In this document: positions 26,290-34,273 of the stretch, in pieces
How the letters are laid out: every line of letters begins with the position of its first letter
Numbering within the stretch: the stretch's first letter is position 1
Assembly: GCF_900115055.1 (NCBI RefSeq)
Contig: NZ_FOVD01000003.1
Location: 62,001-126,000 of the forward strand
Length of the DNA: 64,000 nucleotides
Origin: Chryseobacterium oleae
GTDB lineage: Bacteria > Bacteroidota > Bacteroidia > Flavobacteriales > Weeksellaceae
Reading direction: 5' to 3'
Program-made: the position numbers and the translations under genes
Notes under the pieces: model-generated
Database searches by the model: none
The model's input: the letters and a program-made list of their open reading frames with translations, nothing else
Told to the model about the DNA's origin: nothing

Positions 26290-26934
26290 TTGAACATCGC
26301 AGTCAAAAATATCACCATCAACAGCCAGGTTTTCACCCTGACCAATCAGCGCGCTGCGTTTTGGAAAAAAGAGAAAGCATTGATTTTGTCGGATCTTCAC
26401 ATTGGAAAAACTGCCCATTTCAGGAAAAATGGAATTGCTTTGGCCAATCATATTATGAAAAGTGATCTGGAAAGACTTTCCGTACTGATTGAATATTTTC
26501 AACCCGAAAAATTTATTGTCGTTGGGGATCTGCTTCATGCCGGAGACAACTCAGATGTAGACGAGTTCTGCAGTTGGAGAAACCAGTATCCGGATCTTCA
26601 TTTTTATCTGATTAAAGGAAACCATGACCGTCTATCGGCTGCCTTGGAAAAGAAATTATGTTTAAATTTTAAATCTGAAATTCTAACGATTGATGGCTTT
26701 ACTTTTATTCATGATTTTGACAAAACGTTGCCGGAATTTCAGATCACAGGACACATTCACCCGGGCGTTGTCCTGAATTCTTCCGTAAAGAACATCAGAC
26801 TTCCGTGCTTTGTTCAGACTGAAAAACAATTACTGCTTCCCGCATTCAGTGAATTCACAGGACTTGATACCAAAAACATCCCTAAAGGAGGGAAATTCTT
26901 TGTATTTACAGATTCTGAGATTCATGAAATATGA
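26290..26934 (+). CDS. pdeM: Ligase-associated metallophosphoesterase PdeM
   Basis: A 214-residue calcineurin-like phosphoesterase with the full metal-site set: S-D-L-H (Asp35, His37), G-D-L-L-H near 79-83, K-G-N-H-D at 109-113, and T-G-H-I-H-P-G. It is the fourth member of the ligase-associated repair cluster (TIGR04123 type) and is predicted to act as an endonuclease or phosphodiesterase. Translation appears to start at a TTG (26290), since no in-frame ATG precedes the conserved strand. A 144-bp spacer with low-complexity ATGAGTGATGAG words separates it from the helicase gene, so it may have a separate promoter. Confidence 0.87.
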   Translation: MNIAVKNITINSQVFTLTNQRAAFWKKEKALILSDLHIGKTAHFRKNGIALANHIMKSDLERLSVLIEYFQPEKFIVVGDLLHAGDNSDVDEFCSWRNQYPDLHFYLIKGNHDRLSAALEKKLCLNFKSEILTIDGFTFIHDFDKTLPEFQITGHIHPGVVLNSSVKNIRLPCFVQTEKQLLLPAFSEFTGLDTKNIPKGGKFFVFTDSEIHEI

Positions 26935-26948
26935 GATTCCGGATATCT

Positions 26949-27088
26949 ATTCAATAGAGATGGGCTTCAGCCCATCTGAACAAGGAAAGACATTCCAAGG
27001 GCTTTAGCCAAAACCTGAAAATATAGAATCAATTTCATTTTGATTTCTCGCTGATCTGGCGAATAGAGCAGATTTTTTATGTCTGATT
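26949..27088. repeat. Two-module intergenic repeat (GGGCTTYAGCCC and GAGCAGATT modules)
   Basis: Module 1 (26949-27025) holds a perfect 18-bp palindrome at 26959-26976 (GATGGGCTTCAGCCCATC) and a GGCTTTAGCC half. Module 2 (27031-27088) holds CGCTGATCTGGCGAATAGAG followed by CAGATT. Both modules recur in reverse orientation and reversed order at 37963-38153. Confidence 0.75.
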
Positions 27089-27120
27089 GAGGATGAGGAT
27101 AAAATTAAGGCTGAACACGT

Positions 27121-27151
27121 AAAATAAAAGACTGCCCACTAACGGACAGTC
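27121..27151 (-). terminator. Rho-independent terminator of the MFS gene
   Basis: Reading leftward, an 8-bp stem GACTGTCC / GGGCAGTC (one G-U pair) is followed by CTTTTATTTT. It lies 27 bp beyond the stop of the MFS gene. Confidence 0.75.
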
Positions 27152-27177
27152 CTTGAAAATATAAAAAACAGGAAAAA

Positions 27178-28398
27178 TTATTTTTGATTTTTACTTAAAC
27201 GGATGCTGTAAAGTGTAATCAATACGGTTGCCACTAAAAATAAAGCCCCGATCCATGGCGTGCTTGCCAGCCCTAATGAAGACGTTACAATAAGACCTCC
27301 TGTGTAAGACCCGATCGCAATTCCTATATTGAATGCAGCAATATTAATCCCCGAAGCTACATCTTCAGTTCCCGGAAGTTCTTTTTCTGCAATCTGTACC
27401 ACCAAGAGCTGAAGTCCCGGTACGGAGGCAAACGATAACCCACCTAAAAGAAACAGGGTAATAATACTTAAGATCTGATTACCGGCCGTAAAATAAAATG
27501 CCAGTAATACCACTCCCTGCGCAGCAAACATCCAGAGAAGCGCCTGTAAAGGGTTTTTATTTGCCGTTTTCCCACCTAAAAGATTTCCTAAAGCAATTGC
27601 AATTCCGTAAATCAGAAGGATAAAAGTTACTGTAGATTCCTGAAATCCTGTGATCTCCTGTAAGATCGGAGATAAGTAGGTAAATACCACAAATGTTCCT
27701 CCGTATCCCATGGCTGTCATTAAAAAGGCGAAGATCATACGTCTGTTTCCAAATACTTTGGGAAGACTTTTTAAAGAGGCCGTCTGGTCGCTTTTAAGGT
27801 TTTTCGGAACCAAAAGCATACTCGCTAATAAACCTATGATTCCAAGAATAGAAACCCCTATGAAAGTGGCTCTCCATCCAAAATGCTGTCCTATAAATGT
27901 TCCCAGTGGAACTCCGGTGACAATCGCAAGGGTAAGACCGGCAAACATAATTGAAATTGCTGTTGCCCTCTTCTCTTCAGGAACCAGTGATGCCGCAATG
28001 GTTGAGCCGATGGAGAAATAAACCCCGTGAGCAAATCCGGTAAGAATCCTGGCCATAACCAATGTAAAAAACCCGGGAGCAATAGAAGCCAGTCCGTTCC
28101 CGATCACGAATAAAAGCATGATGGATACGAGCAATGCTTTTCTTGGAATTTTTCCCGTTAATGCAGTCAGTATCGGAGCTCCTATCGCTACTCCAATGGC
28201 ATAGAGACTTACCAAAAGCCCTGCTGACGGAATGCTGATTCCCAGATCCCCTGCCACCGTAGGAAGAAGTCCAACAATCACGAATTCTGTGGTTCCTATT
28301 CCAAATGCACTGATGGTTAATGCCCACAATGCTGCCGGAAGACCTTTACTTTTGACAGCAGGTTCCGTTTTGATCTGTATTTCTTTTTGATAATTCAT
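27178..28398 (-). CDS. MFS efflux transporter (DHA1 type)
   Basis: A 406-residue integral membrane protein with 12 predicted hydrophobic helices and the motif A-like sequence G-K-I-P-R-K between helices 2 and 3. It is of the AraJ/YdhP-like drug or sugar efflux group, judging by the opening helix with F-G-I-G-T-T-E-F-V and A-H-G-V-Y-F in helix 4. The substrate is unknown. The divergent TetR gene at 28552 and the palindrome at 28477-28502 between them suggest substrate-induced derepression, the usual logic for such pairs. Confidence 0.88.
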   Translation of the reverse strand: MNYQKEIQIKTEPAVKSKGLPAALWALTISAFGIGTTEFVIVGLLPTVAGDLGISIPSAGLLVSLYAIGVAIGAPILTALTGKIPRKALLVSIMLLFVIGNGLASIAPGFFTLVMARILTGFAHGVYFSIGSTIAASLVPEEKRATAISIMFAGLTLAIVTGVPLGTFIGQHFGWRATFIGVSILGIIGLLASMLLVPKNLKSDQTASLKSLPKVFGNRRMIFAFLMTAMGYGGTFVVFTYLSPILQEITGFQESTVTFILLIYGIAIALGNLLGGKTANKNPLQALLWMFAAQGVVLLAFYFTAGNQILSIITLFLLGGLSFASVPGLQLLVVQIAEKELPGTEDVASGINIAAFNIGIAIGSYTGGLIVTSSLGLASTPWIGALFLVATVLITLYSIRLSKNQK

Positions 28399-28476
28399 TG
28401 CGTTGTAATTTTGTTGAGTTTTGACAGGACAAATTTCCGATGAATTATCGTATTATAAAAATAAGTTAAATTCTAG

Positions 28477-28502
28477 CAAACTATCAGAATAATGATAGTT
28501 TG
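28477..28502. promoter_or_regulatory. Palindromic operator, probable TetR site
   Basis: A perfect dyad with 10-bp arms (CAAACTATCA, 6 nt, TGATAGTTTG) midway between the divergent MFS and TetR genes. Just downstream lies a TTTG(28506)...CCTTTG(28526-28531) promoter-like pair for the TetR gene. Confidence 0.7.
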
Positions 28503-28551
28503 TTTTTTTGAACAAAAATTCCGTTCCTTTGCAATAAAGCCAGTTATCCCA

Positions 28552-29142
28552 ATGAAAAAATCGGAAGCCACCCGCCTGAATATCCTCCAGAAAGCCTTTG
28601 AACTGATCTATGTGAAAGGGTATAAAACCACCAGCGTTGATGAGATCATTGCCACTACACAGGTGACAAAAGGGGCGTTCTATTACCATTTTAAAACGAA
28701 AGACGAAATGGGACTGGCCATCATCAATGAACTTCTGAAAACCAACTTCAGAAGCACTTTTATTGAACCTCTTGAGAATACTGATCGTCCGTTGGAAAGT
28801 ATTTATCAGCTGGTCTACGGAATCTTAATGGAAAATGATCTTCTAAAGGTTGAATATGGCTGCCCTACTTCCAATTTAACCCAGGAAATGGCTCCCTGGC
28901 ATATGGATTTCACCAGAGCACTGAACGAGCTTGCAGAACGTTGGGAAAATGCAATGATCACCTGTATCGAAAACGGAAAGAAAGAAGGTTCGGTAAAAGA
29001 ACATGTAGATGCCAAAGAAGTGGCCGTTTTTGTGATGTCCGGGTATTGGGGTGTAAGAAATTTAGGAAAATTGGAGAATTCAAAATCCGTATATCTTATT
29101 TATTTAAAAGGACTTAAGAACTATTTTCAATCACTGGAATAA
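28552..29142 (+). CDS. TetR-family transcriptional regulator
   Basis: A 196-residue repressor. Residues about 8-55 form the TetR helix-turn-helix (V-D-E-I-I-A-T-T-Q-V-T-K-G-A-F-Y-Y-H-F); the rest is the helical ligand-binding and dimer domain, with a C-G/G-C-P-T-S-N segment typical of the YcdC/AcrR-like group. I use the ATG at 28552, because the in-frame upstream extension has no family similarity and crosses the promoter-like sequence. It is divergent from the MFS pump and shares an intergenic palindrome with it. Confidence 0.9.
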   Translation: MKKSEATRLNILQKAFELIYVKGYKTTSVDEIIATTQVTKGAFYYHFKTKDEMGLAIINELLKTNFRSTFIEPLENTDRPLESIYQLVYGILMENDLLKVEYGCPTSNLTQEMAPWHMDFTRALNELAERWENAMITCIENGKKEGSVKEHVDAKEVAVFVMSGYWGVRNLGKLENSKSVYLIYLKGLKNYFQSLE

Positions 29143-29152
29143 TTTTTTATCA

Positions 29153-29190
29153 AAAAACATACTAGTTAGTATGTTTTTATTCTATCTTTG
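29153..29190. promoter_or_regulatory. Perfect palindrome and -7 element before membrane operon
   Basis: A dyad with 12-bp arms (AAAAACATACTA, GT, TAGTATGTTTTT; 29153-29178) ends 4 bp before a TATCTTTG -7 element (29183-29190). It has the form of a TetR-family operator over the -33 region. With its T-run it might also end the TetR transcript. Confidence 0.65.
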
Positions 29191-29211
29191 ATGCGTTCAA
29201 AAAAGTCATCC

Positions 29212-29670
29212 ATGTACCAGACCCTTACCTTTTTGCACTCCACATTCCGGTGGATCGTTTTATTAAGTCTTGTTTATGCCTTATGGCGAGCCTATAGAGG
29301 ATATTTTCATCATAAAACATTTACCAAAACAGATGACTCAGTCAGGCATTGGACGGCAACCATTGCTCATATCCAGCTGATATTCGGGATCATTCTGTAT
29401 GTAAAAAGTCCAATCGTTAAGTATTTCTGGAAGAATTTCAGTGAAGCCAAAGAATCTCTGGACCTGCTTTTCTTCGGACTGATTCACATTTCCCTTATGA
29501 TTACAGCTATTGTACTGATTACGGTTGGTTCCGCTTTAGCCAAAAGAAAACCTACAGACCGGGAAAAATTCAAAACGATGCTTATATGGTTCGCAGTGGC
29601 ACTTGCCGTCATTTTTGTAGCGATTCCATGGCCATTTTCTCCTTTTGTTAACAGACCTTATTTCAGATAA
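29212..29670 (+). CDS. Four-helix membrane protein of unknown function
   Basis: A 152-residue inner-membrane protein with four hydrophobic segments. It starts M-Y-Q-T-L-T-F-L-H-S-T-F-R-W and has histidines at the ends of helices 1-3 (H10, an H-I-Q-L stretch, H-I-S-L-M), a pattern that could ligate haem but is not proof of it. Two upstream in-frame starts (29188, 29191) fall inside or next to the TATCTTTG promoter element, so I take the ATG at 29212. It is the first gene of a three-gene operon with a DUF3817 protein and a rhodanese. Confidence 0.7.
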   Translation: MYQTLTFLHSTFRWIVLLSLVYALWRAYRGYFHHKTFTKTDDSVRHWTATIAHIQLIFGIILYVKSPIVKYFWKNFSEAKESLDLLFFGLIHISLMITAIVLITVGSALAKRKPTDREKFKTMLIWFAVALAVIFVAIPWPFSPFVNRPYFR

Positions 29671-29672
29671 TT

Positions 29673-29975
29673 ATGATACATTTATTAAAAACAAAAATCG
29701 GACGCCTGAGAATTCTGGCTATTCTGGAAGGAATCTCTCTGCTGACCCTCGTATTCATTGCCGTTCCCATGAAATACTGGCTTGGAAATCCTGCGCTTGT
29801 TAAAATGATGGGCCCCATCCACGGAACCCTATTTCTTCTTTTCCTGTTTAATACGTTAAGTGTAGGTGTTGAGCAGCACTGGAAGTTTAAGGAAACTACC
29901 TGGAAAGTGATTCTCGCTTGTTTTATTCCTTTCGGGACTTTTTATATTGACAGCAAAATTCTGAGCAAATTATGA
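29673..29975 (+). CDS. DUF3817 family integral membrane protein
   Basis: A 100-residue protein with three membrane helices. It shows the DUF3817 pattern: R-I-L-A-I-L-E-G-I-S-L-L near the start, P-x-K-Y, then G-P-I-H-G-T-L-F at the second helix and a final F-I-P-F-G-T-F-Y. Function of the family is unknown. It begins 2 bp after the preceding membrane gene and overlaps the rhodanese gene by 4 bp (ATGA), so the three are co-expressed. Confidence 0.8.
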   Translation: MIHLLKTKIGRLRILAILEGISLLTLVFIAVPMKYWLGNPALVKMMGPIHGTLFLLFLFNTLSVGVEQHWKFKETTWKVILACFIPFGTFYIDSKILSKL

Positions 29976-30325
29976 AAACAGTACTGATATTTTGTGCAGC
30001 AGCACTTACCATCTATGTCTTATACCGGATGTACAAATATCAGACTTTAGATGACGGCCTGGATCAATTGATAAAAAAAGGGGCTGTCATTCTCGATGTA
30101 AGAACCGAGAAAGAATTTGAAATGGGACATATCGAAGGTTCGGTAAATATTTCTTTGGGAACCATCAGAGAAAGATATGTTGAACTGGATCGTGAAAAAA
30201 CGTACATCACCGTTTGCTCCCACGGACTTCGAAGCGTAAAAGCTGAAAATATTTTAAAAGAAAGAGGATTTAAGCATGTGCATAACGGCGGTGCCTGGAC
30301 TGATCTTCAGGAGCTGATAAAGTAA
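29972..30325 (+). CDS. Membrane-anchored rhodanese-like protein
   Basis: A 117-residue protein: an N-terminal membrane anchor (residues about 3-18), then a single rhodanese domain. L-D-V-R-T-x-x-E-F at 41-49 and G-H-I-E-G-S-V-N-I at 52-60 are the classical motifs, and Cys82 in C-S-H-G-L-R-S is the active-site cysteine that carries persulfide. The likely role is sulfur transfer near the membrane. It is the last gene of the operon with the two small membrane proteins. Confidence 0.88.
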   Translation: MKTVLIFCAAALTIYVLYRMYKYQTLDDGLDQLIKKGAVILDVRTEKEFEMGHIEGSVNISLGTIRERYVELDREKTYITVCSHGLRSVKAENILKERGFKHVHNGGAWTDLQELIK

Positions 30326-30554
30326 GTTTGGAGAGGGAAGTTATTGAGGTCTAAAAACAGCTGTACTTCTATTTTTAACCTGAGTTCGGGATAAGATATT
30401 TATAATAACAATGATTTCAGTATGTTTAAAGGATCAATTTTAGTAACTGATAATCTTTCGGGATCCGGGTTTTGTGGTTCAAACCTGAAATGACCTTTAC
30501 ATTGATATGCTGGATCAAGTTCAAAATCCGGGGAGAGCTGACAATGTTTTTTTG

Positions 30555-30714
30555 ACGCAAAGAAACTGATTATTCTATTAATAAAGACTAGCAAAGGCGG
30601 AATCAATTTCATTGATTCGATGAAGCGGATGTTGTATACAGATCGCTTCATCAGTGACGCAGTCACAGTCTTTGCCTTCCTCAAAACTAAACGTTAACAT
30701 AGAAATCTTTGCGT
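30555..30714. repeat. 160-bp dispersed element with terminal inverted repeats, copy 1
   Basis: Bounded by ACGCAAAGA and TCTTTGCGT. Inside are hairpin-forming words, including GAATCAATTTCATTGATTC, an AAGCGGAT/ATCGCTT pair and GTGACGCAGTCAC. A second copy in the same orientation lies at 54230-54390, with near-identical central sequence and divergent flanks inside the ends. No reading frame is conserved between the copies. Confidence 0.8.
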
Positions 30715-30874
30715 AAAAAAAAGCTTAAAAATATTTTACAGGTAATCCTATATACTTTCACACCTCAAACCCACATCCCGAAAACCCTCAAACTTAATTG
30801 TCTTATCCCAAACTCAGGTATTTTTATTAAATTTTTCATTTAGTAAAATATTCTAAGACCGTTTCGGAGAATAC

Positions 30875-30903
30875 TTTTGTCAAGATTTAAAACCTTGACA
30901 AAA
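30875..30903. repeat. Intergenic hairpin TTTTGTCAAG/CTTGACAAAA
   Basis: A perfect 10-bp stem with a 9-nt loop. The core TGTCAAG...CCTTGACA is shared with the hairpin at 56981-57013, so this is probably a dispersed repeat; it could also terminate transcription from either side. Confidence 0.6.
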
Positions 30904-30936
30904 ATATCTTCCATCCTCCCTCTCCCAGCTTCCAGA

Positions 30937-31893
30937 CTAAATAGCACTATCCTTCATCCAAACCACTTTCTGTTCAGAATGATGTTCCAGACCAATGATG
31001 TCACGATATAGTTCCGGCCTTCTTGCCTTTACATATCGGCTTCCACCGGCCTGAGTAAGCTTTTCAGGAGTAAAAACAGCAGTTTCAAAACTGTCATCAA
31101 ATGAACGGCATTCCGCAATAATATCTCCAAAAGGATCAATAATCATCGAACATCCGTTTTTCAACTGATCATCATCCATCCCGATCGGATTGGAGAAAAC
31201 AGCATAAATTCCGTTGTCATAAGCTCTGGCAGGCAGCCATTTCATCAGCCAGTCACGTCCTTTCATTCCGTCAAATTCCAGGCGAAGCGATGTAGGATCA
31301 GCTACTCTGTTTTTCCATAATTCAGTATCTACAAAACCGGCTCCCGGCCTCGTGGAAGACGTACACATCGTCACATGTGGCATAAAAATAATATCTGCCC
31401 CTAAAAGTCTCGTAGCTCTTACATTTTCAACGATATTGTTGTCATAACAGATCAGGATTCCGCATTTCCAGCCATGAATTTCAAAAACACAATACTCGTT
31501 TCCGGGCGTCAGATGTGGATTGATAAATGGATGAAGTTTTCTGTATTTGGCTTTCAGTCCGGTTTTATCTACACAAACGTAAGCTTTGAAAATATGATTA
31601 TTTTCATCTTTTTCAAATAATCCTGCCAAAACAGTAATATCATGCTTCGTCGCGATTTGCTGCAATCTTTGGATGCTTTTCCCATCAGGAATGAATTCTG
31701 CGACGTCAAGAAGCTGGTCTTTGGTCAGATTTCTGGCAAAAGTGTAGCCTGTAATTGAACATTCATGAAAAACAATGACTTGTGATCCTTTTGAAGCGGC
31801 TTCTGCGGCTAATTTTTCAATGACGGATAGATTGTATTCTTTGTCACCGCTTTTATTTTCAAACTGGGCGGTTGAAACTTTGAGATTGTCCAT
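30937..31893 (-). CDS. Nitrilase-superfamily carbon-nitrogen hydrolase
   Basis: A 318-residue enzyme with the complete Glu-Lys-Cys triad: Glu44 in F-H-E-C-S-I-T-G-Y, Lys119 in K-Y-R-K-L-H-P-F, and Cys149 in L-I-C-Y-D-N. It hydrolyses a nitrile, amide or carbamoyl compound; the substrate is unknown, and the G-Y after the Glu motif fits an amidase branch. The chosen start is the ATG at 31893; a TTG ten codons upstream overlaps a TAGCTTTGC -7-like element (about 31900-31908, leftward). It lies 61 bp downstream of an AraC gene on the same strand. Confidence 0.88.
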   Translation of the reverse strand: MDNLKVSTAQFENKSGDKEYNLSVIEKLAAEAASKGSQVIVFHECSITGYTFARNLTKDQLLDVAEFIPDGKSIQRLQQIATKHDITVLAGLFEKDENNHIFKAYVCVDKTGLKAKYRKLHPFINPHLTPGNEYCVFEIHGWKCGILICYDNNIVENVRATRLLGADIIFMPHVTMCTSSTRPGAGFVDTELWKNRVADPTSLRLEFDGMKGRDWLMKWLPARAYDNGIYAVFSNPIGMDDDQLKNGCSMIIDPFGDIIAECRSFDDSFETAVFTPEKLTQAGGSRYVKARRPELYRDIIGLEHHSEQKVVWMKDSAI

Positions 31894-31954
31894 TCTTTTT
31901 TTTTGCAAAGCTAGCAGACGCAAACATCCAAAGATTGTACAAAACCGACATTGG

Positions 31955-32755
31955 CTAGGTAAACGGAATTTCGATAAAATTGACAGCCAGCTTATTTTCG
32001 GTTTTCAGATACTGACCGGGTGTCAATCCGATTGTATTTTTAAATTCCCTGATCAGGTGGGATTGGTCTGAATATCCCGCTTCGTACGAAAGACTGGCAA
32101 TGCTGTTCTGATCTGTACTGTTTTTCATCAGACTTAAAAAATGATGAAGACGGATAATGGTACTGTATTTTTTGGGGGATATGCCAATATTTTCTTCAAA
32201 CTTTCTTTCAATATGGCGCTCAGAATATCCTGTGAAATGTTCCAGGTCTTTAAGAGATAAAGCTCCCCTGTTTTGAAGCATATATTGCTGGACCTTCATA
32301 AGCCATGAATCCGGATTGTTTTTTGTTGAGATCAGCTTCATAAAATAGGTATTCAGTGCTGCTATTATCGATTGCGGATCTTCTTTATTATCCAGCTTTT
32401 CCTGAAATGGCAGCAACTGATCTTTTAAAATATCCGAAGCCGAAACGATTTCATTTTTAATGTCTTTAGCAGCCACATCAAACAGCAGATTAAAAAAATA
32501 GGGCTGAAAAACGACTGCCAGTAAGGAAAATTGACCTTTTGTACTCAAATCTTTATACTTGGTAGGCTGTCCGTAAAAAAAGGATAAGGGCAGATTGCTA
32601 TCTTTTTCGTCTCGCATTTTCATATCCGCAGAGATGATTAAGCCTGTATTTCCATCAGCAAACAAGCGAAGATTTTTAGTCATATCTTCCGGATTTTCTA
32701 AGAAGATATAGTGCTTGATGTAGTTGGCCAGCTGTTTGGGAGGAGAAATCTGCAT
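31955..32755 (-). CDS. AraC-family regulator
   Basis: A 266-residue protein with a DUF6597-like N-terminal region (P-P-K-Q-L-A-N-Y-I-K-H-Y) and a C-terminal AraC domain (about 160-255). The second helix-turn-helix reads L-S-Y-E-A-G-Y-S-D-Q-S-H-L-I-R-E-F-K and is followed by G-L-T-P-G-Q-Y. It starts 2 bp after the antiporter stop, so it is co-transcribed with it, and it precedes the nitrilase gene by 61 bp. Either neighbour may be its target. Confidence 0.88.
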   Translation of the reverse strand: MQISPPKQLANYIKHYIFLENPEDMTKNLRLFADGNTGLIISADMKMRDEKDSNLPLSFFYGQPTKYKDLSTKGQFSLLAVVFQPYFFNLLFDVAAKDIKNEIVSASDILKDQLLPFQEKLDNKEDPQSIIAALNTYFMKLISTKNNPDSWLMKVQQYMLQNRGALSLKDLEHFTGYSERHIERKFEENIGISPKKYSTIIRLHHFLSLMKNSTDQNSIASLSYEAGYSDQSHLIREFKNTIGLTPGQYLKTENKLAVNFIEIPFT

Positions 32756-32757
32756 GA

Positions 32758-33996
32758 TTATAATTTAAGTTTTTTTATAATCCACGGTAAGGTCAGTCCT
32801 TGTCCTAAAAGCGAAATCAGCACAACTGCTATGGATAAAAAGACAATTTCACTTCGTAATGGAAAAGGCTCGCCGTCATTTAATGTGGCCGGAAGACCCA
32901 GCGCAATGGCTAATGAAACAATGCCACGCATTCCCGACCAGGTAATGATAAAACTTGTTTTGGAATCAAATAAGGCTTCTTCACTGATTTTTCTTTTTCC
33001 CTGAAAGGCTTTCTGAAGATTAAACTGCTGCAAATAAACCCTTGCCATTCTGATCAGTAAGGTCACCAGTACAATTACGACAGCATATCCGGCATAAGTC
33101 CAGACCTGGATATGAGCCATTTTTCTCAGAATAGTCGGAAATTCAAGACCGATTAATAGAAATATCAGCCCGTTCAGAAGGAAAATAATGATGTCCCAGA
33201 AATTTCTGGACTGCTCCTTCACGTGATCCGGAAATTTATTTCTGCTCAGTTTAGACATTCCCAAACCGAGTACAACCACTGCAATCACGCCTGATACTCC
33301 GAAATGTTCTGCAATAAGATAAGTAACGAATGGCATGAGAAGAATCAAGCTGTTCACTACCATGGCATCTTTACGAAAGAAACCGATGGTAAGAGCCAAT
33401 GTTTTAAAAATAACCCAACCCACCAAAAGACCACCTCCTAAAACGACAAAAAATTCCAGTGAGGCTTTCCACGTAACAAAGGTAATTCCGGTAACTGCAG
33501 CTACTGCAAAACGATAGGCAACCAAAGCTGAAGCATCATTGATCAGGCTTTCTCCTTCCAGAATCGTCATGGTTCTGTGAGACAGACCTAATCCTTTTGT
33601 GACCCCAACCGCAGCTACAGCATCCGTAGCGGACAGAATAGAACCCAATACAAAGGCCAGTGGCCAGGTCATCCCCGGAATTAAATAATACGCAATAACC
33701 GCAATTCCGGCTGTCGTTAAAAACACCAGTCCGATAGCCAGTGTTCCGATGGTATTGATATTAGTTTTAAACTGCTGAAAAGAAATATTAAAGGCCGCAT
33801 CGTACAAAAGTGGTGGCAGAAAAAGCAGCATAATGATCTCGGGATTGATCTCAATTTCAGGCATTGCAGGAACAAAACCGATCATAATGCCGACTATTAA
33901 AAGCAGCATTGGTACCGGGATTTTTATTTTACCCGCCAAACCGGATATCCCGATCATTAAGGCCATGATCACTAAAATGACTGCATAATTTTCCAT
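32758..33996 (-). CDS. CPA1-type Na+/H+ antiporter
   Basis: A 412-residue membrane protein with about 12 hydrophobic helices. The ion-site motifs of the NhaP/NHE group are present: S-A-T-D-A-V-A-A-V in helix 5 and E-G-E-S-L-I-N-D-A-S-A-L-V in helix 6. It exchanges Na+ (or K+) for H+ across the inner membrane. It is shorter than most NhaP proteins because it ends right after the last helix, with no cytoplasmic C-terminal domain. It is the first gene of a leftward group with an AraC regulator and perhaps the nitrilase. Confidence 0.88.
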   Translation of the reverse strand: MENYAVILVIMALMIGISGLAGKIKIPVPMLLLIVGIMIGFVPAMPEIEINPEIIMLLFLPPLLYDAAFNISFQQFKTNINTIGTLAIGLVFLTTAGIAVIAYYLIPGMTWPLAFVLGSILSATDAVAAVGVTKGLGLSHRTMTILEGESLINDASALVAYRFAVAAVTGITFVTWKASLEFFVVLGGGLLVGWVIFKTLALTIGFFRKDAMVVNSLILLMPFVTYLIAEHFGVSGVIAVVVLGLGMSKLSRNKFPDHVKEQSRNFWDIIIFLLNGLIFLLIGLEFPTILRKMAHIQVWTYAGYAVVIVLVTLLIRMARVYLQQFNLQKAFQGKRKISEEALFDSKTSFIITWSGMRGIVSLAIALGLPATLNDGEPFPLRSEIVFLSIAVVLISLLGQGLTLPWIIKKLKL

Positions 33997-34273
33997 CAGA
34001 TTTTATCGTATTGAAATGTTAGAATTCCTTTTTGAAATAGGTTTTACGAACAAAAATAATTATTTCTGATGAGCACAAGTCTCTTTTCCGACTTAAATCT
34101 ATCCTGATCGTCATTCATATCATTTTTGAATAACAAAAAAAGTAGCAAAATTGGGATATGGGATAGATATTTTTTACAACAATGTTCCTTTTGGTTAGGT
34201 TTTTGAACTAAACAGAGCACGGATATTCCATTTTATTCCAATTCTTAAATTCCAATCACTAAAATATAATATT

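Larger units (their letters stand above)
30326..30936. other. Long intergenic region with repeat element and hairpin
   Basis: This 611-bp spacer between the rhodanese and nitrilase genes carries no gene I can support. It contains the 160-bp inverted-repeat-bounded element at 30555-30714 and a TGTCAAG/CTTGACA hairpin at 30875-30903. The remaining sequence is AT-rich. Confidence 0.6.

Noticed and set aside
26949..27088. Possible CRISPR or tandem repeat array
   Set aside because: The repeats are not regularly spaced, have no unique spacers of constant length, and no cas genes are present.
30400..30684. 94-codon minus-strand frame in the rhodanese-nitrilase spacer
   Set aside because: It runs into the 160-bp repeat element; the frame is not kept in the second copy at 54230, and its sequence is low in coding character.
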